From NCBI GenBank assembly GCA_013368325.1, contig JAACJK010000164.1:124001-188000 (forward strand): a stretch of DNA of 64,000 nucleotides, read 5' to 3'. Shown in pieces: positions 35,840 to 47,467 of this stretch. Below the pieces are notes generated by a model, which saw nothing but the letters and a program-made list of their open reading frames with translations, was not told where the DNA came from and did no database searches. Both the position numbers and the translations under genes were made by a program. Position 1 is the first letter of the stretch; each line of letters begins with the position of its first letter. The DNA is from Ephemerocybe angulata (lineage: Eukaryota > Basidiomycota > Agaricomycetes > Agaricales > Psathyrellaceae).

Positions 35840-36640
35840 CCCCGAAGTGAATGATGATAGGTAGTATTTTAAATTTGTAGTATCCAAGTATCGAGTTGTA
35901 TGTGGTGCTTATCCTATTCATCCACCAGGGAACATCGCAGGTTGAAAGGGAGTCGTAAACCGGAGTCCGAGAAAATCCGGCGATATGCAGGCCCGCAAAG
36001 GTATCCACCGGAAGGTAAGCGAAATAGTCCAGCCTGAGGAACAACTCGATACCTTGCCCCAGTGAAATACACGGGCCCTTATCTGACAGCAATCGTTAGG
36101 GGAATTTTTAAAGGAGAAAAGATGGACTGACTTCTTAGGATCTTGATGTACAGGGTAATCAAGAGGTGTATACCAGATGAATAAGTACTGAAGTTCGGGT
36201 CCATTCTTTGCTTCGAGGGCTCTAGCGCCCTTTGCGTGTCGCGAGGGCTCGTCAATAAACTCCAGGAGTGTCCGGTGGTAAAACTTGTACGGAGAGGTGG
36301 CATCGCCAATTGGAGGAATATCGATGAGGGAGGTGAGATTCCCTAGCAGGTATTCTCCCTCTCCAGGTATCGAGACCAAGAACTGGTTGCAAAATAGAGC
36401 AGGCAGAGCGATTTCTGAACATCGCTTCCAGCACCTATTCACCTCCCCTGAGAAGGAAGAGAAGAAGAAACTCGCAGCCAAATCGCCCCGCTCGTAACAA
36501 GTGTCTGCGATGGAGCCAGCGATGGCTGCCTTCCCTTCCCCAGCTGGACCTGTGACCCACAGGATCTGCTCGGTCGGCTGGATAGGCTCGGCTACCCACC
36601 GAAAGATCTCCTCCTCAACGGCAACCCTCGCCTCTGGATG
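35840..36640 (-). pseudogene. NACHT gene G, internal deletion
   Basis: Inverted relative of copy A with about 0.8 kb of the NACHT core removed. The N-terminal part (near 36,600-36,430) matches A through SFFFSSFSGEVNR. It then jumps directly to ALPALFCNQFL, which in A lies about 830 bp further on. Walker B and the sensor region are gone. Walker A is also changed, GPAGEGKAAIA, losing the Thr that coordinates magnesium. The C-terminal part (DKGPC..., CDVPWWMNR) follows after an intron. Incapable of nucleotide hydrolysis; if expressed it would be a short N-plus-C protein. Confidence 0.82.
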
Positions 36641-36849
36641 GCATTAGTTTGGTGCCTCCGCCCGTTCCCTGCCACTGCCCTAGAGTTGTGAAGTGCACCT
36701 GGTGCTATACTTATGCCCACGTAGGCCTACGTGCAGCAAGATGTTTAGTCGATGATGTGTGGATGAGAGCGGCAGGCCCAGGCGTCTGCCGCTATTTGGT
36801 CGAGGGCACCTCGACCAAACAGCCCATCGTATCATTCAGCACGTGGTAG

Positions 36850-36913
36850 GGCTATACCAGTTACCATGGTTACGTTTGGGACGTTTGAAGCTGTTGTTCA
36901 GGAGTTCTCGTGA
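36850..36913 (+). pseudogene. last exon of mitochondrial carrier, stranded copy
   Basis: A 64-nt block after a TAG acceptor encodes AIPVTMVTFGTFEAVVQEFS and a TGA stop. It has the same length, frame and stop as carrier exon 7 (6546-6483), with a few substitutions. No upstream carrier exons are present; the 5' neighbour is the remnant of NACHT G. Confidence 0.82.
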
Positions 36914-37279
36914 AGTTCCCTTCATACCAACCCGTCTCCTACTAGAGTGAGTCCAGTTTTGTGGCTTTGGCTATACGAAATACTCTGACGACTCAAAACA
37001 GATTATAACACTTAGAATGATTGTATATTATACCATTTACAAGGAAATTGAAGGTGTCGAGTTTCTCGCAATCAGCAGCCATAACCATTGGTTCTTGGCA
37101 AGCTCCATTGACGATGTTTAGACACATTATCATACAGGAAACACGCTATATCATTGAGTCACACTGCTACTTCCATTCAAACTCATCCAGTTTAACAGAC
37201 TACCAGCTGCTAGAAACGTGGACTTGTTGGGTCGCCCTCCTTGGGGCTAAGTTCCTTGACCAAATTCATTGCCGGGCGT

Positions 37280-39112
37280 CTAAGCGGCACCGCTAATGTG
37301 TCTGCAAGCTGGGACGCAGGAGACCGGAGGGCACTAGAGGCGAGTTAATAAGAGAATGTGGCAAAGAACTTGTCAGAGGACTTACCCCTCGATGGGCGTT
37401 GTCAACCATTGCGTTCAAAGTAGCGGCGCTGGCACCTTCATTGAGCTTCGTGGAAAGGATTTGCCCCCACCAGGCCATGTCGCAGGCGAGATAGTCGGCA
37501 GGTTCGAAATAAAGCTTCTCGGGCGACAGCTCGGAAATGCATGACTCGAAATAGTCCATGAAACCGACGAAGTTGGTCAGGAACGCATCCCTCTCGGCGT
37601 CGGTCAATTGGTCCTTGGGGCCCTTGTCTGCATCATTGGTCAGTAAAGGTTGTGGCAGGGGAGGGAGAGAAAAGACTCACTCTTCAGGATGAACATATAG
37701 CGCTCGAGGAGGAATGCCTTCCTCGCCGAAGGGTCGATGTACAGAGAGCCAGAGCGAGCCGGATCGTTGAGGAACTCCTTCAGGTCGGCGTGGTATGTGG
37801 TGTACCGAACCTCCTCGTCACCATGAGACGGAATGTGGACCAAGGAGTGCAGAGCGTCCAAGACATGGCGTTCCATACTCAGCCCGGCTTGTTCGTGCGA
37901 CTGGAGGAAGCGTCTCAAAAACGATGCCGGAAGTCCGTTGAGCGGGTCTGAGGCAATGGCATAGATCCATTGCATTGTAAGTTGGGGCTCCGAGCTGGAT
38001 TGCAAGATCGAGGTGTAGAGCTTATCAAGGGGCTCGAATGGATTCACGCCACTGTCTTGAGGACGACCAACCCCCAGGACACGATTCAAGGCATGGATAG
38101 GATGAAGGGCCTGCGGGTTCTTCTTGATGAACGTCATAGTCTTGGCGATATAGACGAATTGCCCAGATCCCCGGTCGAGAAGCATCTGCGTCGCCTCCTC
38201 ACTGGGCCAGTTCCTGAGATCGGGTAAGCGGCGGCAAATCTCTTCGGCTGTGGCTTGGATATAGAGACGAATGTCGGCGTTCGGGTTCAAAGACTGGTCC
38301 AAAACCAGTTTCACCGTCATATCGCGGGCAGAAGTCCCGAAGAATCTGGCGATAGCAGGCTCAGGTCGACTAGCGATGAGGATACGGAAAGGAAATGCGG
38401 GATCCCTGGCAGCCATCAAAAGAGTTGCGAGAATTTGCCTGTGCTCTGTATCCCTCGAAAGGTCGGCCCCAATATGTCCAGAGGTGGGTGGAGTACAGTC
38501 ATCCAGGCCGTCGATGATGAGCACCTTGGGCCAGGATGCTCGGATTGGGTGATCCAAAGGAATTTGCCGAAGGGGTCTCAAGATGAGGTCCTCTACTTGT
38601 CGGTCCAGCGATTTGGTGAAGACAGCTGGCTTGGTAAGCCCAAGAATATGGTGTCGCACAGGCTCCAAACTCGCGTGCTGAGTGAGCTGGTAGGCCAAGG
38701 TAGCGACCAGGCAATTGATGTTATTGGAAGACTTCAAATCCGGCCCGGAGAAGAAGAAAGTGGGGCCCAAGTGGCCTAAGTCGTAGCAGGTGTCGGCGAT
38801 CGACCTTGCGATGGCGGTCTTTCCCGACCCCGCAGGGCCTGTCAACCAGAGGATCCTCTCTAAGTCGTTGGAGATGATCCAGTCCATGATCATTTTCCGA
38901 GCATGGACCCTGGTATTTTCGAGGCATCGGTCGCCTGAACGAACGACAGGTCCAGTGAACATGGCTTCAGCCGAAATCTTATCGCCAAGGGCTATAAAGT
39001 TCTGCGTTAGTAAATAGTATTCTGGTTAGAGGGTCGGTGTACTAGACGAACCAACTAGAGCCTTCTGCATGGCGGGGGTGAGGTTGGCAGCGGAGGCAAG
39101 GGGGACAGGCAT
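37280..39112 (-). CDS. NACHT NTPase H
   Basis: 557 aa in four exons: 39112-39056, 39001-37681, 37627-37386 and 37333-37280. Exon 1 encodes MPVPLASAANLTPAMQKAL, unlike the N-terminus of C-F. Walker A GPAGSGKTAIA, Walker B VLIIDGLDDC, FPFRILIASRPEP. Exon 3: NKGPKDQ..., LACDMAWWGQI. The tail exon is short: CPPVSCVPACRHISGAA. The exon 1 donor is gttggt. About nine in ten residues of the main exon match copy I by eye, and all exon lengths are identical. A TATA box lies about 80 bp upstream. Located in the left arm of the inverted repeat. Confidence 0.86.
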
Positions 39113-39192
39113 ATTGGACGTTGGAGAGCTTGAGTGGAGGTTGAGAGCAAGAGAAAGATTGTGGTTGGAAGGGGAGCTCTGTTAGACCCAGG

Positions 39193-39201
39193 CTTTATAT
39201 A
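39193..39201 (-). promoter_or_regulatory. TATA box of NACHT gene H
   Basis: TATATAAAG on the minus strand, 81 bp upstream of the ATG; identical in sequence and spacing to the box in front of copy I. Confidence 0.65.
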
Positions 39202-39629
39202 CCCCACGGTGGCGATATAGGTACCGTCTAGTGCCCATTGTTAAAGTCCATTCAACTCCCACGCGGAGCTAACACGGCTGGTGCGCATGGTGCATTCGTC
39301 CTCCCGCTCTTTGTGCTTTGTGCAGGGATCTCGATTGTCACAGCCTTGAATGAATCGATAAAAGATCTGGCCGATTAACGCAGGAGCTGATTATCGATAG
39401 CAGAGCTTTGTTGGAGTTCCCGTGCATTTTCAGGGTCCACCCCTTTTTGCAGCCTCATGGCTTTCGGGGCAGCATTGTCAAGGACGAACGTTTCAAAGAA
39501 AATAGATCAGGGCTGTTGAGGCCACTGATTATTGGGCTATGACAACCATCGCACCTGCTGTTAAATGGTTCAATCCACAAAGCTATGTCACAAAGCTCAT
39601 GGCAGGGGCCGACGGTCTCTTATAACAAC

Positions 39630-40154
39630 CACAAGCGACATTCGATTCTTTGGTAGCATTTGTATTAGACTAGAGTCTATTTGCAGGTAGCTATGTGGCC
39701 TGTACTAGAAAAGCTGAGCAGGCGTTGGCTAAACTCACGGGCGCTCGGATGGGCCATTGCGGCTTCGACAAGAATGCCACTAACAACGGGTGCTTTAGCC
39801 TTATCATGCAGATCAGTAAACATTTCCCGTATATTTTCCCTCGGAACTAGCTCGGTCATCATGAGAAACACCCTCGAGCTCTCCAGGATGCTGTTCGAAA
39901 TCAGAAGGGCGCCCGGCGCGTTGGAGTCGTGTGATCATAGGGCATATTCCTGAGATTGACCTGCGACGAACGAGTGTGGAACAGACTCCAGGATCCTTCC
40001 GTCAGAGCTAAAAGACGCCAACTAATGATACGGCACCCACGCAGCAAGGCTGATTTACTTGGGGCTGTGAACAAGTCACGGCTGCTCAATCTAATGTCTA
40101 ATGCCGCTCTCTCTATCCAGACACCTTGAATTCGGATGGATATACTTTCAAACT
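39630..40154. other. 525-bp segment present only in left repeat arm
   Basis: The right arm joins ...ataacaac and ctaggaatc... without a gap; the left arm holds 525 bp between them. The segment contains a minus-strand frame (LMMTELVPRENIREMF..., 39,871 downward) with a possible gtgagt donor. I do not recognise the frame, and no clear terminal inverted repeats or target duplication are visible. It is either an insertion of a gene fragment or a deletion in the right arm. Confidence 0.6.
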
Positions 40155-40671
40155 CTAGGAATCAACAGCCGTAGTTAAACAAACTTCGATAGGAAACCTA
40201 AGTCCAGCATAACAGGAGGCCCTGGCGGGCGCTTCTCTGCGTTCGGGTCTGCTTCTGGATCGAGTTTGCAAAGGGGACTGCAACCAAGTTGAATAATTGA
40301 TCCCAACAATAATGGTTTACACTTCGTCGAAGGATACGAATGAGATAAATGTCCGGCATCTTGGGGACAGGAGCTTTACAGTAACTTTAAGGTAAGCGTA
40401 GGCTGTGATGCAAGCGCGAGTTTCGCAGAGATAATTGCTTTTTCAGTCGTTCGTCTTGCGTTCGTCCCGGACTTCGTCCCCGGCTCGTGCCACTGATGCA
40501 CTGATGGCCGACTCACAGTGGGTGTGTCACCGGGTCCGAGCGCCGAGGGTCAGCCGAGGGAATTCTCTCCTGACCCCGACCACTACCTCGTTGGCCGTCG
40601 GCGACGCCCATACGGTGCAATGCAACTTTATGACTGAAAAGTAGGACGCTTTCCATGCTCCTCATCGTTGA

Positions 40672-43600
40672 ATGGCCTCCCAGGACTCTTCTGAGTACTA
40701 CTTCGATGACGACTCTCAGTTCTTGAACGCGCTGCAAAACATCGTACTGCCAGGAGACATTGAACACGATCCTATCCAGAATACCGAAAATATACTCAAT
40801 GGACTGGAAGACGACCTTGAAGATGCATCTCAAGAGTCGGAGGAGCTGGAGCCACCTCCCCCAGGACAACCACGACCGTCGCTGAAACGCGACTACTCGC
40901 AATTGGAGGACGACGATGGGGACGAGCCTGACCAGGTAGACGAGGCCGTATATGGCGCGGCCCATTTCGACAACTTCGGGGAGTACATGCGGAGGAAGAG
41001 GGCGAAGCTACAGATACAGAACTCGCAAATTGGACAAGGGAGTCAGATCTTCAAAGGCCTTGCGATCTATGTGAGTCTCGAAGCTTGGGGCATTGTCGTG
41101 TACGCTGACGATGACCAGATAAATGGGTGGACGCAACCTTCAGTACAAGACCTGAGGCAGATGATTGTGGAGCACGGGGGTGTCTTCCAGCCGTATCTCG
41201 ACAAGAAGGGCCTTGTGTGAGTTCGATTCGCTTCATATAAGATCCCAAGTCATTCAACTGGTTATCAGGACACATATCATCACCTGCTCATTGACCCCCG
41301 CGAAGCTTCAAGAGTTCAAGCATATGAAAGTTGCACGGCCAGAGTGGCTTCTCGAGTCCATCAAGGCTGGTACCCTACTGCCATGGAGAGACTACAAGTA
41401 CGTCCCAGAAGGCCGGGATGACAGCTCCCAGGGAAGCAAACCGAAGCAACAGCAGTCGTCCTTGTCTGTGGAAACCCAAGCCAGACAAGCTGCTATCGAA
41501 CCTCTGTACGTCACCGACCCGAAGACTATGAAGGAAGCCGCCGCTGTCCCGGGGTATGCATCCGCTGTGTCCAACCCCAATGCCCGACGTGCGATGGCGA
41601 ATCCAGAGTGGCGGAAAGCCCATACCTCCGTGTCCGCCGACTTCATTGACGGGTACTACAAGAACTCGCGGCTGCACCACCTTTCGACATGGAAATCGGA
41701 ACTCAAAGACCTCGTCCACGAAGCTCAAGAGCGCGCCGAGGCGACACATGGAGGCGGTCACCTTGGCAAAGTTGCAGCGGAGAGTGGGGTCAGCATGAGG
41801 GGAATGGAGCTACCTGCGATGAAGTCTCCGTCGAAGTCAAAGGGGAAGAACAAGGCGGTCGTGGACCATGATCGCGTTATCATGCACTGCGATTTTGACT
41901 GTTTCTTTGTTTCTGCTGGACTGGTTAGTCGGCCGGAGCTGAAGGGCAAGCCTGTTGTTGTCTGTCATTCACAAGGAAACACTGGTGGAACGTCGAGCAC
42001 TAGTGAGATCGCTAGTTGTAGTTACGAGGCACGCAAATTTGGGCTTAAAAATGGGATGAGGTGAGTCAAGTGGTCAACTTTCTAGGCTGGAGCTGATGAA
42101 CGACCAGTTTGCGGCAGGGACGCACACTATGCCCAGACCTGGTTACGATCCCATACGAATTCGACCGCTACAAGCAGTTTTCTCTCCAATTCTACACTGT
42201 CCTGATGTCACATGCGGACGACCTTCAGGCGGTCTCCGTTGATGAGGCCTTGATCGACGTTAGCGATCGTGTAGCGCAGCTTCGCCGGAGTGCAGGCTAT
42301 GAAGGATCCCAGTATGATCCAGCGAAAGGCTATGCGGAGACTATTCGCGCGGAAGTCAGGAAAGCGACCAATTGCGAAAGTACGTCGTACAATCAACGAT
42401 ATAGGTCAACACTAACTGCTTACAGTTAGCATTGGTATCTCGCACAACATCCTTCTCGCACGGCTTGCGACGCGCAAAGCCAAGCCAGGTGGATCTTTCC
42501 ATCTGTTCCCAGAGGATGTGCCCGAATTCCTCGCTCCTTTGGAGGTGTCCGACCTGCATGGGATAGGCTACCATACGAAACAGAAAGCCCAAGAGAAACT
42601 TGGAACCACGAATCTAGGGGAGTTGTCGAAGAAGAGCAAATCGCAGTTGATAGATGCTCTGGGGAAGGCGACTGGGGAGAAGCTGTATAACGGCTTACGT
42701 GGGATCGACGACAAGCAGATTGAATCGGATAAACCGAGGAAGTCAGTTTCATGCGAGATTAATGTGCGTAGCTTTCCCCTTTGCAAGGTATATGTGGTTA
42801 ACAGGCATTGTAGTATGGTATTCGGTTTGAGAATAACGAGCAGGCGGAACAGTTCATTTATCAAATGGCTGTTGAAGTGAAGAAGCGACTGGATGCGATT
42901 GATATGCTGGGACGCTCGATTACGCTGAAGATTATGAAGAGAGATGCTACGGCTCCAGAAGAGCCTGCGAAGGTAAAGCTTCCACCCTGCACCTGCTTAC
43001 TGGACTTTACTGAACGCCATTCCTAGTTCCTTGGGCACGGACCTTGCGATCTGTTCAGTAAGCAGGGTCCGTTGATTGGACCTGGAGGCAAAGCTACAAG
43101 TGATGACCAAGTCATTGGAGAGTTCGCTTGGAGACTTCTGAAGTCCTTTGACTTTGACCCAAAGGACCTGCGAGGCATCGGTCTGCAGGTCCAGAAGCTC
43201 GAATCTGCGTCATCTTCGAATATCCCTGCAGGACAGGCTGTGCTTCCGTTCAAGCGAATGCAAGACTCTAGTCGTTCAGGGCCATCTCACAGACAAGCCA
43301 CTCCGACGATTGCAGACGCCGTGCAGGCGTTACCACAGCATCCACCGCCGGAACCGACGAAACGAGCGGAACAAACATTCGACCTTCCATCGTTCTCGCA
43401 GGTCGATATGTCGGTTTTCGATGCTTTGCCTCCTTCACTTCAAGAAGAGTTGAAGAACGAGTATAGTCGTCGTTCAGCATCGCCCTTCACCTCCGTTGGC
43501 GGGGGAGGCCCTCCTGCTCCCAAACCCGCCCCTGCGTTTCCTAACAAGCCAACCGGTTTCCCCGCGCGACGGTCTATCACCCCTGTAGGTGTCTTCCCCG

Positions 43601-44382
43601 CCAGGTCTTCCGGGAAGGAGGTCAACGTCAAGCGAATCACACATCAACTCGCCCCTCAGAACCGGACGAACCTCTCCCCTCAAAAGAGCCTCCTCTTCAT
43701 GCTCATGAAGAAGAAACCGCCCAAACAGGTCTCCTCTCGTACGTCGGAAGCGAAGCTGCGCGAGCTCGGGATCGACCCGGAAGTGTTTGCGTCGCTGCCG
43801 AAGCAGGTGCAGGACGAGCAGCTTGTGCGTGCGCGTATTTTGAAGGAGAAGGGATCGCTGCCGGAGCCGCCGTCGCAGCGTATCATCCTGAAGGCGAAGA
43901 AGCCGACGCTGCCGCCTGGGTTTGTGCCGTACCGCGCCCCGGCACCGAAGGCGCGGTTCCCTGAGGTGCCCGTGCTGCGCCAGCGCGGGAAGGCTAAGGG
44001 GGAGAAGCTGGCTTTTACGGAGGCGGATGATGTGCAGAGGATTATGGAGGCGTGGGTCGCGACGTATAAGCACTGGGCGCCGAGGGATAAAGATATTGAG
44101 TATCTTTCGAAGTTTCTGTTGCAGTCTGTGGACAGTGAGTATGCGGGGGATGTAGGTGTTGAGAAGGCGGTGGCGGTTATGAAGTGGTGGATGGTGTTGT
44201 TGAGGCGGACCTGGCCGGGAAGCGAGCCTGGAGAGGCCGATGACGATGAGGACGAGGATGAGGACGGTGGGGGTCATGTCGATGTTGTTGGAAAGGCGTG
44301 GTGGGATGCGTTTTGGAAGGTCAAGAGGGAAATGGATGTCGTTACGAGGAGGAAGTTTGGCGGGAGTCTTTCGTTGCGATGA
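40672..44382 (+). CDS. REV1: DNA repair protein REV1 (Y-family polymerase)
   Basis: Deoxycytidyl transferase and scaffold for translesion synthesis, nuclear. 1137 aa in seven exons: 40672-41070, 41119-41216, 41269-42060, 42108-42379, 42426-42763, 42814-42972 and 43027-44382. A BRCT domain spans about residues 126-208. The polymerase core has MHCDFDCFF (about 370) and SVDEA (about 472), the catalytic acidic residues. A little-finger region follows. Two ubiquitin-binding motifs are visible: VFDALPPSLQEEL (about 815) and VFASLPKQVQDE (about 935). The C-terminal domain (about 1020-1085), with MEAWVATYKHW and a KWWMVLLRRTW helix, would bind other polymerases. Complete and apparently intact although it lies inside an inverted repeat. 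Confidence 0.96.
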
Positions 44383-44602
44383 TGAGTCCGGGATAGTGGA
44401 CACAAGAGAATACACTGTCGAGGCAGGGGATGGGATTGGGTCGAGCGCTTAATTTCTTATCAGCCCTAGGGACCTTTCAACCTTCAAACACCGCCCTCAA
44501 CGGAAATATCTACTTCATAGAAGCTGATATTGCATCTTTGTGCGTTCTCCGACCTGTGAAAGTTGAGCTCACTTCAGTCGATGGCGGTGAGTTTAGGTTA
44601 CG

Positions 44603-44682
44603 GGGCGGAAGGGTTCACGCGTAAAAAAACCGTGCGACTTGCTGACAAACCTCGATTTAAAGGCGGTGCAACTGGGCGCTTA
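44603..44682 (+). repeat. about 80-bp direct repeat, copy 1
   Basis: Shares ggttcacgcgtaaaa, accgtgcgacttgctgacaa and actgggcgctta in order with 48,571-48,651. It directly abuts the inner edge of the right inverted-repeat arm. Non-coding. Confidence 0.75.
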
Positions 44683-45453
44683 CCACTGTGAGTCGGCCAT
44701 CAGTGCACGACCGGGGACGAACGCAAGACGAACGACTGAAAAGCAATTCTCTCTGCGAAACTCGCGCTTGCATCACGTCCTACGCTTACCTTAAAGTTAC
44801 TGTAAACCTCCTGTCCCCAAGATGCCGGACATTTATCTCATTCGTATCGACGAAGTGTAAACCATTATTGTTGGGATCAATTGTTCAACTTGGTTGCAGT
44901 CCCCTTTGCAAACTCGATCCAGAAGCAGACCCGAACGCAGAGAAGCACCCGCCGGGGCCTCCTAGTATGCTGGACTTAGGTTTCCTATCGAAGTTTGTTT
45001 AACTACGGCTGTTGATTCCTAGTTGTTATAACAGACCGTCGGCCCCTGCGATGAGCTTTGTGGCATAGCTCAGGCTTTGTGGCTTGAATCATTTAACGGC
45101 AGGTGCGATGGTTGTCATAGCCAAATAGTCAGTGGCCTCAACCGATTTTCTTTAACGTTCGTCCTTAACAAACTTGCTGCCCCGAAAACCATGATCATGA
45201 GGCTGCATAACGGGGTGGACCCTGAAAATGCAACGGAATCTCCAACAATGCTTTGCTATCAGTAATGAGCTCCTGTGTTAATCGGCCAGATCTTTTATCG
45301 ATTCATTCAAGCCTGGGACAATTGAGATACTTGCTCAAAGCACAAAGGGCGGGAGGACCAATGCACCGTGCGCATCAACGGTGTTAGCTCCGCGTGGGAG
45401 TTGAATGGACTTTAACAATGGGCCACTAGACGGTATCTATATTGCCACTGGGG

Positions 45454-45462
45454 TATATAAAG
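45454..45462 (+). promoter_or_regulatory. TATA box of NACHT gene I
   Basis: TATATAAAG, 81 bp upstream of the ATG at 45543, as in copy H. Confidence 0.65.
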
Positions 45463-45542
45463 GCTGGGTCTAACAGAGCTCCCCTCCCAACCACAACCTT
45501 TCTCTTGCTCTCAACCTCCACCCAAGCTCTCCAACGTCCAAT

Positions 45543-47378
45543 ATGCCTGCCCCCCTTGCCTCCGCTGCCAACATCACCCCCTCCATGCAGGAGGCTCTAA
45601 TTGGTTCGTCTAAGTAGTACACCGACACTCCAACCAGAATACTATTTACTAACGCAGGACTTTATAGCTCTTAGCGATAAGATCTCGACTAAAGCCATGT
45701 TCACTGGGCCTGTCGTTCGTTCAGGCGACCGATGCCTAGAAAACACCAGGGTCTATGCTCGGAACAGGATCATGAACTGGATTGTCTCCGACGACTTAGA
45801 GAGGATACTCTGGTTGACAGGACCTGTGGGGTCGGGAAAAACCGCCATCGCAAGGTCGATCGCCGACAGCTGCTACGACTTAGGCTACTTGGGCCCCACT
45901 TTCTTCTTCTCCGAGCCGGATTTGAAGTCTTCCAACAACATCAATTGCCTGGTCGCTACCTTGGCCTACCAGCTCACTCAGCACGCGAGTTTGGAGCCTG
46001 TGCGACACCATATTCTTGGGCGTATCAAGCCCGCTGTCTTCACCAAATCGCTGGACCGACAAGTAGAGGACCTCATCTTGACTCCCATTCGGCAAATTCC
46101 TTTGGATCACCCAATCCGAGCATTCTGGCCCAAGGTGCTCATCATCGACGGCCTGGATGACTGTACTTCCCCCACCGCTGGACATACTGGGGCCGACCTT
46201 TCGAGGGATACAGAGCACAGGCAAAATCTCGCAACTCTTTTGATGGCTGCCAGGGATCCCGCATTTCCTTTCCGTATCCTCATCGCTAGTCGACCTGAGC
46301 CTGCTATCGCCAGATTCTTCGGGACTTCTGCTCGCGATATGGCGGGGAAACTGGTTTTGGACCAGTATTTGAACCCGAACGCCGACATTCGTCTCTATAT
46401 CCAAACCACAGCCGAAGAGATTTGCCGCCGCTTACCTGATCTCAAGAACTGGCCTGGTGAAGAGGCGACGCAGATGCTTCTCGACCGGGGATCTGGGCAA
46501 TTCGTCTATATCGCCAAGACTATGGCGTTCATCAAGAAGAACCCGCAGGCCATTCATCCTATCCCTGCCTTAAAACGTGTCCTGGGGCTTGGTCGTCCTC
46601 AAGACAGCGGCGTGAATCCATTCGCACCCCTTGATAAGCTCTACACCTCGATCTTGGAATCCAGCTTGGAGCCCCAACTTTCAATCCAATGGATCTATGC
46701 CATTATCTCAGACCCACTCGACGGACTTTCGGCATCGTTTTTGAGGCGCTTCCTCCAGTCACACGCACAAGCCGACCAGGGTATGGAACGATATGTCTTG
46801 GACGCCCTGCACTCGTTGGTCCACGTTCCCTCTCATGGTGACGAGCAGGTTCGGTACACTATATACCACGCCGACTTGAAGGAGTACCTCGACAATCCGG
46901 CTCGCTCTGGCTCTCTGTACATCGACCCTTCGGCCAGGAAGGCGTTCCTCCTCGAGCGCTATATGTTCATCCTGAAGAGTGAGTCTCTCCCTCCCTCCCA
47001 TGCCATAACCTTTACTGACCGACGATGCAGACAAGGGCCCCAAGAACCAAGTTACCGACGCCGAGAGGAATGCGTTCCTGACCATCTTCGTTGGTTTCAT
47101 GGGCTATTTCGAGTCGTGCATTTCCGAGCTGTCACCCGAGAACCTTTATTTCCAACCTACCGACTATCTCGGGTGCGACATGTCGTGGTGGAAGGAAATC
47201 CTTTCCACGAAGCTCACTGAAGGGGCCAGCGTCTCTACTGTGAAGGCAATGATTGACAACGCCCATCGAGGGGTAAGTCTTCTGACGGCTTCCTTACCAC
47301 ATCCTCTAATTGATTCATTTTTAGTGCCCTCCGATCTCCTGCACCCCGGCTTGCAAGCACTTCAAAGGTGTCGCTTAG
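45543..47378 (+). CDS. NACHT NTPase I, exon 1 donor altered
   Basis: Sister of H with the same exon plan: 45543-45599, 45658-46978, 47031-47272 and 47325-47378 (557 aa if spliced as in H). Walker A GPVGSGKTAIA, Walker B VLIIDGLDDC, LGCDMSWWKEI in exon 3, tail CPPISCTPACKHFKGVA. The first donor, gttggt in H, reads attggt here (A at 45600), and the next gt would put a stop in frame. Normal joining of exon 1 is therefore doubtful. Translation might instead start at the in-frame ATG at 45696 (MFTGPVVRSG), which keeps the whole NACHT core. Located in the right repeat arm. Confidence 0.8.
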
Positions 47379-47410
47379 ACGCCCAGGCACGACTTCAACC
47401 AACAACCTAA

Positions 47411-47467
47411 TAGCCCCAAGGAGGGTGACAACAAGTCCATGTTTCCAGCAGCTGGTAGTCTGTTGAA
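47411..47467 (+). repeat. conserved NACHT 3' flank element (copy at I)
   Basis: Reverse complement of the element described at 23,583; here agcagctggtagtctgttga, preceded by ccccaaggagggtg. It begins 33 nt past the stop of I. Confidence 0.6.

Larger units (their letters stand above)
37040..40523 (+). repeat. left arm of large inverted repeat around REV1
   Basis: Reverse complement of about 44,684-47,620. The inner edge reads gatggccgactcacagtgg here and, reverse-complemented, ccactgtgagtcggccatc at 44,684. Homology runs through intergenic sequence, promoter (TATATAAAG in both), all exons and introns of NACHT H/I, and the 3' element. It fades near 37,040 (ggttcttggcaagct in both). The left arm carries an extra 525 bp at 39,630-40,154. 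Confidence 0.85.

Noticed and set aside
43474..44415. 313-codon frame antisense to REV1
   Set aside because: Arg/His/Leu-rich shadow of the REV1 C-terminal exon.
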